In this document: positions 6,723 through 12,411 of the stretch, in pieces
Numbering within the stretch: position 1 is the stretch's first letter
Layout of the letters: the number at the start of each line of letters is the position of its first letter
Assembly (NCBI GenBank): GCA_020439605.1
Contig: JAGQSI010000027.1
Coordinates: forward strand, 1 to 12,411
Length of the DNA stretch: 12,411 bases
Reading direction: 5' to 3'
Origin: Acidimicrobiales bacterium
Lineage (GTDB): Bacteria > Actinomycetota > Acidimicrobiia > Acidimicrobiales > Iamiaceae
Position numbers and translations under genes: made by a program
The notes under the pieces: generated by a model
The model's input: only the letters and a program-made list of their open reading frames with translations
Databases searched by the model: none
What the model was told of the DNA's origin: nothing

Positions 6723-7585
6723 TTGGCGAAGTCCTGAGTTACGAGTTCATGCAGCGAGCCCTGGTCGCAGCAGTCCTTGTTGGTGGCGTTGCTCCCACCG
6801 TTGGAGCGCACCTTGTGCAGCGACGCCTGTCCTTGGTCGGCGATGGTCTTGGTCATGTGGCTCTTGCCGGAGCAGCGATCGGGATACTTACCGGAACAGC
6901 TCCTGTGCTCACGGCGTTGGTGGTTGCAGTGATTGGTGCTCTAGCAGTGGAGCTAGTACGCCTCAAGGCTCGTTCCGGAGGAGACGTAGCGCTTGCCTTG
7001 TTGTTCTATGGCGGCATAGCTCTAGGCGTGGTACTGATCTCTCGTGCCCCTACGGGCAAGGCGGTGAACCTTGACTCCTACTTGTTTGGTTCGGTTACAA
7101 GCACGAGCTCCACAGACGTAATCACCTTCGCTGTCTTGTCGTTTGCGGTGCTGGCGGTGACTGTTGGGTTTGGTCGGTATCTGTTGGCAGCTGGGGTGGA
7201 CGAGCGATACGCCAAAGCCGCCGGACTTCCGGTGGTGCCAGCGAACCTGGCATTGGCAGTCACTACAGCTGTGACAGTGGTGGTATCGATGCGCGTAGAT
7301 GGCCTCTTGTTGATTTCGGCATTGATGGTCGTACCTGTTGTGGCGGCTCAGCAACTCGTTTCAGGTTTCTGGCGCACCATGGCCGTTGCTTCGCTGATAG
7401 GCGCCCTAGCAAGCGTCGTTGGTGTCTTTGGTGCCTATGAGGCGGATACGCCTTCGGGAGCAACGATTGTTCTGATCACTATCTCGATCTTTGCTATTGC
7501 TCTGGTCATGAACTCGCTGCGTTCCTCCCTGGCTACGAGGCGCACTAGACGCCTCCTTCGAGGTGAAACTGATCGTGTGAGTTGA
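6719..7585 (+). CDS. znuB: Zinc ABC transporter permease ZnuB (ABC-3 family)
   Basis: This 288-residue polytopic membrane protein belongs to the ABC-3 metal permease family, with about eight hydrophobic helices. Recognisable parts are the early GAHLVQRRLSLVGDGLGHVALAGAAIG stretch (31 onward), with the family's LxGDxLxHxxLxGxAxG-like pattern, and the late DGLLLISALMVVPVVAAQQL segment in the membrane core. It should form the zinc channel as a homodimer energised by ZnuC. The start ATG overlaps the znuC stop (ATGA). The stop TGA overlaps the next gene's ATG (TGATG, 7583-7587), so the HAD gene may belong to the same transcript. No internal frameshift or missing segment is evident. Confidence 0.94.
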   Translation: MIGEVLSYEFMQRALVAAVLVGGVAPTVGAHLVQRRLSLVGDGLGHVALAGAAIGILTGTAPVLTALVVAVIGALAVELVRLKARSGGDVALALLFYGGIALGVVLISRAPTGKAVNLDSYLFGSVTSTSSTDVITFAVLSFAVLAVTVGFGRYLLAAGVDERYAKAAGLPVVPANLALAVTTAVTVVVSMRVDGLLLISALMVVPVVAAQQLVSGFWRTMAVASLIGALASVVGVFGAYEADTPSGATIVLITISIFAIALVMNSLRSSLATRRTRRLLRGETDRVS

Positions 7586-8415
7586 TGTTGGCCCCGCTAC
7601 GGTCAACCCGTATGCAATACAGGGCTATCGCGACCGACCTAGATGGCACCTTGTTGCGTACAGATCACAGTGTTTCTGAGAGAACTCGCCGTGCCATCAA
7701 CGAAGCGGAAGATGCTGGTTGGCATTTCTTGATCGCAACCGGACGCCCGCCTCGCTGGATGGCTCCTGTCCTCGAACAGGTGGGTGATCGAGGCCTTGTC
7801 GTTTGCGCCAACGGGGCTTCGGTATATGACCCGTCAAAAGGTGAATTGATCGCTCGCAATGATCTGGCTCCAGAGGTGGCTCGTTCCATCGCCGATGACC
7901 TCATGGCGGCATTTCCTGAGGCAATCCTGGGTGTGGAACAGGGCTTTGAGTTCGGTGTGGACCGAATGATCGAGAGAACTGGAGTGGCTAAACAGTTCAA
8001 AGATGAACTCAGAATCGGTCCAATCCATTCCTTCTTGGATGAACCGGTTACCAAGCTCGTGGTGAGGATGCCGCCTCCTCCCAAACCCGGGACTGCGTTG
8101 GTGGTCCAAGCAGTTGTGGGTGAGCGTGCACTCGTCACCCATTCAGTTGACGAATCATTTCTAGAACTGTCTCGCCCCGATGTTCACAAGGCATCAACTG
8201 TGGAATGGGTCTTGGAACAGTTCGGCGTCAAGGCGCAGGAAGTTGTCAGCTTTGGCGATATGCCCAATGACCGTGAACTAGTTGAATGGTCAGGGTGGGG
8301 AGTGGCTATGGGTAATGGCCATCCGGATCTTCATGAGGCTGCTGACGAAGTGACTACTTCCAACGATGACGACGGAGTGGCCGTGGTGATCGAGCGACTT
8401 CTGGGCGGCTCCTAA
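7585..8415 (+). CDS. Cof-type HAD-IIB family phosphatase
   Basis: This is a 276-residue haloacid dehalogenase superfamily hydrolase of the Cof type. With M1 at 7585, motif I is DLDGTLL (nucleophile Asp18 and acid Asp20), motif II is ATGRP with Thr52, motif III is the Lys in HKAST, and motif IV is FGDMPND, which binds Mg. A C2-type cap lies between motifs II and III. Members dephosphorylate sugar phosphates, FMN or related small molecules; the substrate cannot be read from sequence. I chose ATG 7585 because it forms a TGATG overlap with znuB, in keeping with the operon's style. ATG 7612 (MQYRAIATDLDG) would fit the family N-terminus equally well. The next gene starts 3 bases after its stop. 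Confidence 0.9.
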   Translation: MLAPLRSTRMQYRAIATDLDGTLLRTDHSVSERTRRAINEAEDAGWHFLIATGRPPRWMAPVLEQVGDRGLVVCANGASVYDPSKGELIARNDLAPEVARSIADDLMAAFPEAILGVEQGFEFGVDRMIERTGVAKQFKDELRIGPIHSFLDEPVTKLVVRMPPPPKPGTALVVQAVVGERALVTHSVDESFLELSRPDVHKASTVEWVLEQFGVKAQEVVSFGDMPNDRELVEWSGWGVAMGNGHPDLHEAADEVTTSNDDDGVAVVIERLLGGS

Positions 8416-8418
8416 ACC

Positions 8419-9258
8419 GTGGTTCTGGCCACGGTGTTGGCTCTGGGGTCCGCAGGTCTTCACACAACCTGGAACCTGTTACTCAAATCTGCACCCCGCG
8501 AGGCACGCGACCTGACCTCATGGGGACTTTTTGTGTGCGGTGCGGTGCTCGTACTCCCGGTGATTATTGCAATCGGTGGTCCGGGCGCGGCCGCTGTGCC
8601 TTGGCTTGTGGCATCTGGACTGGTGCACATCGTCTACGTGACCGGACTCGTCGGGGCATATCGTCACGGTGACTTCTCTCTCGCCTACCCGTTGGCTCGC
8701 GGCGGTGGAGCTCTGATGGCTGCGGTTGGCGGCGCAGTGTTTCTCAATGACAACCTTGAGATAGCTGCGTGGATAGCGCTTTGTGTGGTGGCCGGCGGCC
8801 TCATATCGCTCACAACCAAAGGAGCGACTGCGCTCACAGTGCGAGATGCGCTCATGACCGCATGTGCCATTGGCGCCTACACCGTGATAGATGCCCATGG
8901 GGCAAGGATCGCAACAAGTGGCCTTGCTTATGGGCTGTCCTCAACGGTTTCTGCAGCGGGTGGGATCTCGATGGCCTTCTTGGTCAGGGGTCGAGGTCCG
9001 GCGTTGGTCAAAGCTTTCCCCCTCCAGTGGCGGCGATGGGTGGTTGCTGGGGTGTGTACTGCTGTTGCTTACGCAATGGTTCTCGTTGCTGTACGCCACA
9101 GTCCTGTGGGGTATGTGGCCATGTTGCGAGAATCATCGGTGGTATTCGGTGCAGCCATCGGATGGTTGGTGCTCAAGGAGCCATTCGGCGCCAAGCGGCT
9201 CGTGTCCTCGGCTGTAATTCTGAGTGGGCTGGTGGCGTTGGTGGCTGTGACGATCTGA
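8419..9258 (+). CDS. DMT superfamily (EamA-type) transporter
   Basis: This 279-residue, highly hydrophobic protein has about ten predicted membrane helices in two five-helix halves, the usual EamA duplication. Family-like features are the ALAYPLARG-type segment in the first half (DFSLAYPLARGGGAL, near 94-108) and RESSVVFGAAIGWLVLKEPFG (about 237-257) near the end of the second half, matching the common LRELSPVFAALLGWLFLGEPLG pattern. Such carriers export or exchange metabolites such as amino acids or drugs; the substrate is not predictable here. The GTG start lies 3 bases after the HAD stop, so the two genes are likely translated from one mRNA. A link to zinc uptake is only positional. Confidence 0.88.
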   Translation: MVLATVLALGSAGLHTTWNLLLKSAPREARDLTSWGLFVCGAVLVLPVIIAIGGPGAAAVPWLVASGLVHIVYVTGLVGAYRHGDFSLAYPLARGGGALMAAVGGAVFLNDNLEIAAWIALCVVAGGLISLTTKGATALTVRDALMTACAIGAYTVIDAHGARIATSGLAYGLSSTVSAAGGISMAFLVRGRGPALVKAFPLQWRRWVVAGVCTAVAYAMVLVAVRHSPVGYVAMLRESSVVFGAAIGWLVLKEPFGAKRLVSSAVILSGLVALVAVTI

Positions 9259-9303
9259 GTGGGCTTCTGAGCCGGGCGAGGGTGCAAGTAGCGTCGGGCG
9301 GCT

Positions 9304-10380
9304 ATGGAACGCTTTGGTTTCGTGGGACTGCCAAACTCAGGCAAGTCCTCGCTCTATAACGCACTCGCTGGTGGAGGCGCGCTGGCCGCGCCCTACGCCT
9401 TTGCCACGACGGACCCCAACGTGGGTGTGGCGAAGGTTCCTGACCGGCGCTTGGACCTGCTCGCGGAGATGTCCAAGAGCAAGAAGGTTGTGCCAGCGAG
9501 CGTGCAGTTCGTGGACATTGGTGGACTGGTAGAAGGCGCGAGCACTGGCGAAGGTCTGGGCAATCAGTTCCTTGCCCACATCCGCGAGGTGGACACCGTG
9601 GTGTATCTGCTTCGTGCCTTCGAAGATAGTGACGTTCCCGGACCTTCCGATCCTCTCGAATGCCTCCGAGTCCTCGAGATAGAACTAGCGCTCGCCGACC
9701 TGGAGACCGTCGAGAGCCGTATCGACAAGCGTCGTAAGGCAGCAAAGCAGGACAAGTCCCTCACCGAGGTGGTGGATGCGTTGGCAGCCGCCCAAGAGCT
9801 ATTGGCAGACGGCACTCCTATCTACCGTGGAACTCTCACCGACGATCAGCGTGAAGTTCTCAAGCCCGAGTTCTTGTTGACCAACAAGCCGGTACTTGCG
9901 CTCGTCAATGTGGGCGAGGACGATCTGGATCGTATCGACGAGATAATTGCCCCGGTGGAGGCCGAGCTTTCAGGTCGCGCCGAGGTAATCGGCATGTGCG
10001 TACAGCTCGAGGCAGAAGCTGCACAGTTCAGCGGACCAGAGCGCCTCGAAATGCTTGAAGCCCTCGGCTTGGGCGAAGGTGGCTTGGAGCGTTTCATCCA
10101 CGCCGCCTACCAACTGATGGGGCTGCGTACCTATCTGACAACCGGCGAGAAGGAATCTCGTGCCTGGACCTTTCGGGCCGGTTCCAAAGCCCCGCAATGC
10201 GCCGGACGTATCCATACAGATTTTGAGCGAGGCTTCATCCGTGCGGAGGTCATCCACTGGGATGAACTCCTGGAGATCGGTTCGTGGACCAAGGCCAAAG
10301 AGGTCGGCAAGATCCGTGTGGAGGGCAAGGAGTACGAGGTCGCTGACGGTGACGTCCTCGAGTTCCGATTCAACGTCTAG
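9304..10380 (+). CDS. ychF: Redox-regulated ATPase YchF (Obg-family, ribosome-binding)
   Basis: This 358-residue protein matches the length and layout of YchF/OLA1. The P-loop GLPNSGKS is at 8-15, the switch I region TTDPNVG at 35-41, and DIGGLVEGASTGEGLGNQFL at 71-90. NVGE at 202-205 replaces the GTPase NKxD and is the known basis for the family's ATP preference. A C-terminal TGS domain runs from about 275 to 358, including AWTFRAGSKAPQCAGRIHTD. YchF binds ribosomes and hydrolyses ATP, and it has been linked to stress responses. The G3 element reads DIGG where most members I recall have DIAG, a mild substitution. The ATG at 9304 is preceded by GGGCGGCT. The gene is 45 bases after the transporter stop and 24 bases before rsmI. 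Confidence 0.97.
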   Translation: MERFGFVGLPNSGKSSLYNALAGGGALAAPYAFATTDPNVGVAKVPDRRLDLLAEMSKSKKVVPASVQFVDIGGLVEGASTGEGLGNQFLAHIREVDTVVYLLRAFEDSDVPGPSDPLECLRVLEIELALADLETVESRIDKRRKAAKQDKSLTEVVDALAAAQELLADGTPIYRGTLTDDQREVLKPEFLLTNKPVLALVNVGEDDLDRIDEIIAPVEAELSGRAEVIGMCVQLEAEAAQFSGPERLEMLEALGLGEGGLERFIHAAYQLMGLRTYLTTGEKESRAWTFRAGSKAPQCAGRIHTDFERGFIRAEVIHWDELLEIGSWTKAKEVGKIRVEGKEYEVADGDVLEFRFNV

Positions 10381-10404
10381 CCCTCGGAAATATGAGAGAT
10401 TGTC

Positions 10405-11253
10405 ATGATGTCTGGCTCTGAGCCTCGAGGGCGGCTGATCTTGGTCGGTACGCCAATTGGCAACCTCGGAGACCTGACGCCCCGAGCAATCGAGACCTTG
10501 GCACAGGCCGATCTCGTGTGTTGCGAAGACACTCGCAGAACCGGACGGCTGCTTGAGCACGCAGGAATCCGCGCCAAGGGCTTTCGGGTTACCAATGAGC
10601 ACACCGAGGCGGCGGTATCGGTGGAGGTCGTCGAGAGAATTGCGAACGGTCAGAGTGTCGCGGTGGTGAGCGACGCTGGCATGCCCGGTGTGTCGGATCC
10701 GGGAGAACGACTCGTTAACGCAGTTGTAGAGGCCGGTGGAATTGTTGAAGTTGTCCCTGGGCCCTCAGCGGCACTCGCGGGGCTAGTTCTCAGTGCGTTA
10801 CCTACCGGGCGGTTCGTGTTCGAGGGGTTTCTGCCCCGCAAGGGCCAAGCCAGACACGACCGACTTGATGCCGTGGCCTCAGAGCCGCGAACCACAGTGC
10901 TCTTCGAGGCGCCGCATCGCTTGGAAAAAACGTTGGGCGATCTGGTCGCTGTGTGCGGAAACGATCGTCGAGTTTCGATCGCGCGGGAGATCACAAAGCT
11001 CCATGAACAGGTGTGGCGAGGAACTCTTGGTGAAGCCTTGAGCCGCTGCGAGCAGGTTGCTCCCCGAGGTGAATACGTGGTTGTCGTTGGCGGTGCGCCG
11101 CAACCCGCAGAAGTGGACGACGACACCATCCTTGCTGAGTTGAAAAGGGCAAGAGAAGCCGGATCCAGCACCAGGGACGCGGTTGGCGATGTGGCCGAGA
11201 TGTTGAAGGTGGCCAAGCGCCGGGTATATGACCTGGCAACCTCCAAGGCCTGA
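10405..11253 (+). CDS. rsmI: 16S rRNA (cytidine(1402)-2'-O)-methyltransferase RsmI
   Basis: This 282-residue SAM-dependent methyltransferase adds the 2'-O-methyl group to C1402 in the decoding centre of 16S rRNA. Family signatures are LVGTPIGNLGDLTPRAI (13-29), CCEDTRRTGRLL (39-50), VSDAGMPGVSDPGERLV (88-104), VPGPSA (117-122), FEGFLPRK (139-146), EAPHRL, and the small C-terminal helical domain ending AKRRVYDLAT. The usual SDAGTPxISDPG loop reads SDAGMPGVSDPG here. A GAGAG (10394-10398) lies 6 bases before the ATG. A second ATG follows immediately (10408), so the exact start is uncertain by one codon. The GNAT gene begins 2 bases after its stop. Confidence 0.97.
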   Translation: MMSGSEPRGRLILVGTPIGNLGDLTPRAIETLAQADLVCCEDTRRTGRLLEHAGIRAKGFRVTNEHTEAAVSVEVVERIANGQSVAVVSDAGMPGVSDPGERLVNAVVEAGGIVEVVPGPSAALAGLVLSALPTGRFVFEGFLPRKGQARHDRLDAVASEPRTTVLFEAPHRLEKTLGDLVAVCGNDRRVSIAREITKLHEQVWRGTLGEALSRCEQVAPRGEYVVVVGGAPQPAEVDDDTILAELKRAREAGSSTRDAVGDVAEMLKVAKRRVYDLATSKA

Positions 11254-11255
11254 AC

Positions 11256-11945
11256 ATGGTGGTAGCGGATCCATACGGAGAGCTGACCCGGTTGATCATC
11301 TCAAGAGGGGACCCTCCTGCAGATTCGTTCTCTGCGTCGGACATTCGCACCGCTCAGCTACTGCGCCGCCGCTTCGGGCTTTCATTACCTGCTCCGCTTG
11401 CTGACGATATCGATACGAATGAGCCAGTGAGGGTTGCAACGCCTCACGATGCAGGAGCCATCGCTTTGACCAAATGGCGTTGTTTTGGGGTGAACTATCG
11501 AGGTGGAGGTCTTAGCGACGAGTTCCTCGACAACCGAGAGCTGGTCCCGCCGGTTTCGTTCTGGACAGGTCGGGCGCTCGTTCCTCCCTCACCCAACCAC
11601 AGGCTCCTTGTTTGGGGAAGACCTGGTCAAGTGCTTGGCTACGCAGATCTGGGGCCGGTGCACGACGAGGACAAGGACCCCGAACTTGTCGATGCGGGTG
11701 AGGTCTATGAACTCTACATAGACCCGATGGCCCAGGGCCTTGGTGGGGGGAGCAAGTTGTTGGACGGCGCCAGCGAGTGGTTCGCGAGCCGTGGGTTGGG
11801 ACGTATGGAGCTTTGGGTTCTGGCAACGAACCCGAAAGCACAAGGCTTCTATCGCTCGAGAGGATGGAACGACACAGGGCGATGCCAACACGTCGATCTC
11901 GAGGTTGTTGCCTTCGACGAGGTTCGTTTCTCGTTGCAGATCTGA
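11256..11945 (+). CDS. GNAT family N-acetyltransferase
   Basis: This 229-residue protein has a GNAT fold in its C-terminal two thirds. Motif A is VYELYIDPMAQGLGGGSKLLDGA (150-172), where QGLGGG (160-165) is the acetyl-CoA pyrophosphate loop. Motif B is NPKAQGFYRSRGW (192-204), with the Tyr199 position often acting as general acid. Residues 1-55 precede the fold, are partly basic (RTAQLLRRRFGL) and are not recognised. The acceptor substrate is unknown. The start ATG is 2 bases after the rsmI stop, so translation is probably coupled. Ribosomal-protein acetylation would suit the neighbourhood of rsmI and ychF, but nothing in the sequence proves it. Confidence 0.87.
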   Translation: MVVADPYGELTRLIISRGDPPADSFSASDIRTAQLLRRRFGLSLPAPLADDIDTNEPVRVATPHDAGAIALTKWRCFGVNYRGGGLSDEFLDNRELVPPVSFWTGRALVPPSPNHRLLVWGRPGQVLGYADLGPVHDEDKDPELVDAGEVYELYIDPMAQGLGGGSKLLDGASEWFASRGLGRMELWVLATNPKAQGFYRSRGWNDTGRCQHVDLEVVAFDEVRFSLQI

Positions 11946-12135
11946 ACTTCAAGGGCGATATGGACCGCTACTGCTAATGCTGCAAAATGAGCCAAGTGGC
12001 CCATGCGCCAGACCTGCTCCAGCGTGTTGAATCTGTACCACGATCCACTTGAAGCTTGAAAAGGATCAGACTTCGCCGCTTGGTGGAGGGGAGAAATCCG
12101 ACAGACGGTTCGGGGGGAGCGTCGGTCGGGAGGGA

Positions 12136-12175
12136 GACGGAGGTGTCGGTCACCGGCACCTCCGTCCCGCGTTTT
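12136..12175 (+). terminator. Rho-independent terminator after the GNAT gene
   Basis: GACGGAGGTG (12136-12145) pairs perfectly with CACCTCCGTC (12157-12166). A T-G wobble and a CGG/CCG inner stem then close a TCA loop, giving about 14 bp. A short T run (12172-12175) follows after CCGCG. It probably ends the ychF-rsmI-GNAT transcript, although it lies about 190 bases past the GNAT stop. It could also act as an attenuator in the leader of the lipoprotein gene. Confidence 0.75.
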
Positions 12176-12233
12176 CGCCGAGATGAACTTCGGTACACGG
12201 CCAACTCGGCACTACCGTGGAACGGTCGTGAAC

Positions 12234-12239
12234 AAGGAG
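12234..12239 (+). promoter_or_regulatory. Strong Shine-Dalgarno AAGGAG for the lipoprotein gene
   Basis: AAGGAG sits 6 bases before the GTG at 12246. It is the best Shine-Dalgarno match in the window and decides the start of the partial lipoprotein gene. It contrasts with the weak or absent sites before znuA and the PHP and bL37-like genes. Confidence 0.8.
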
Positions 12240-12245
12240 TCCAGC

Positions 12246-12411
12246 GTGTCCGCAGCCCCAATCAGTCGTCGTGGCCTTCGTGCAATGGCCGTCGGTGCGT
12301 TTTCTCTATTGGTCCTAGCTGGCTGCACCACAACCCAGCGAGACGCGAGCGACTATGGCGGGACCCGCGATGACTTCTTGGAAGGTTGCGTGGCAACCGC
12401 AGAAGCAGACA
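12246..12411 (+). CDS. Putative lipoprotein, 5' part only (runs off window)
   Basis: The reading frame opens with GTG after a strong AAGGAG and stays open to the window edge, giving 55 codons. The encoded N-terminus has basic residues including a twin arginine (SRRGLRAMA), a hydrophobic core and a lipobox LAGC, so Cys27 is the likely lipid-modified residue. The mature part begins TTTQRDASDYGGTRDDFLEG and includes a further Cys in EGCVATAEAD. It should be an extracytoplasmic lipoprotein. The twin arginine raises the possibility of Tat export, but the motif is incomplete. The family cannot be determined from this fragment. Confidence 0.8.
   Translation, partial: MSAAPISRRGLRAMAVGAFSLLVLAGCTTTQRDASDYGGTRDDFLEGCVATAEAD

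Larger units (their letters stand above)
11946..12245 (+). other. Noncoding gap between GNAT and lipoprotein genes
   Basis: This 300-base stretch has no convincing gene on either strand. Its middle (about 12083-12135) is purine-rich with several G runs. A short CCGAC/GTCGG pairing (12098-12102 with 12121-12125) could form a small stem before the strong terminator hairpin at 12136-12175. The promoter of the downstream lipoprotein gene should lie here, but I see no clear -35/-10 pair. I recognise no RNA family. Confidence 0.5.

Noticed and set aside
8769..9359. 196-codon plus-strand frame overlapping the DMT transporter and the start of ychF
   Set aside because: It overlaps two well-supported genes in another frame and its Cys/Trp-rich composition is that of a shadow.
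9970..10602. 210-codon minus-strand frame across the ychF-rsmI junction
   Set aside because: It is antisense to two strongly conserved genes and shows no recognisable domain.
10650..11246. 198-codon minus-strand frame within rsmI
   Set aside because: It is Ser/Thr-rich antisense sequence opposite a clear rsmI, so a shadow.
12083..12135. Resemblance to a c-di-AMP (ydaO-type) riboswitch, from AAATCCGACAG and nearby G runs
   Set aside because: The conserved GCTAACC and other core segments I recall for this class are missing, so the likeness is too weak.

Overview
The window looks like a chromosomal segment of a moderately GC-rich actinobacterium. Evidence: a 28-residue gene resembling the actinobacterial ribosomal protein bL37, an actinobacterial style of membrane-anchored Ser/Thr kinase, frequent GTG/TTG starts, weak Shine-Dalgarno sites and many overlapping operon genes. 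A deep branch such as Acidimicrobiia is possible, but that is an impression and not shown. There is no sign of phage, transposon, CRISPR or plasmid functions. Almost all of the window is core or housekeeping sequence.

Layout. (1) 47-162: a tRNA-Pro(UGG) with encoded CCA, followed by a perfect 36-base palindrome that is probably its terminator. (2) 233-691: a DUF983 zinc-ribbon membrane protein, convergent with (3) 697-1836 (minus), a zinc-ribbon / Pro-Glu linker / single-TM protein. (4) 1946-3715: a membrane-anchored Ser/Thr kinase, divergent from (3). Their shared promoter region carries a hexanucleotide repeat. (5) Minus strand: a PHP-domain phosphoesterase (3818-4855) followed 12 bases later by the bL37-like gene (3719-3805), which stops 3 bases from the end of the kinase gene. 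(6) 4948-7585: a znuA-znuC-znuB zinc-uptake ABC operon with two ATGA overlaps, divergent from the PHP gene. The 92-base gap between them contains two Fur/Zur-like boxes arranged as an inverted repeat. (7) 7585-9258: a Cof-type HAD phosphatase and a DMT/EamA transporter, tightly packed after znuB. (8) 9304-11945: ychF, rsmI and a GNAT acetyltransferase. (9) 11946-12245: a noncoding stretch with a strong stem-loop terminator, then the 5' end of a lipoprotein gene (12246 onward) cut off by the window edge.

How the parts fit. The zinc importer is a complete lipoprotein + ATPase + permease set. Both the binding protein and the ATPase carry His-rich stretches, which favours zinc over manganese. The kinase and the divergent zinc-ribbon protein form a likely signalling pair. 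ychF, rsmI and bL37 all act on the ribosome or translation. I did not find a convincing previously undescribed multi-gene system. The points most worth a second look are the bL37-like microgene, the putative Zur control region shared by znu and the PHP-bL37 pair, the hexamer repeat in the kinase promoter region, and the natural six-His run in ZnuC.
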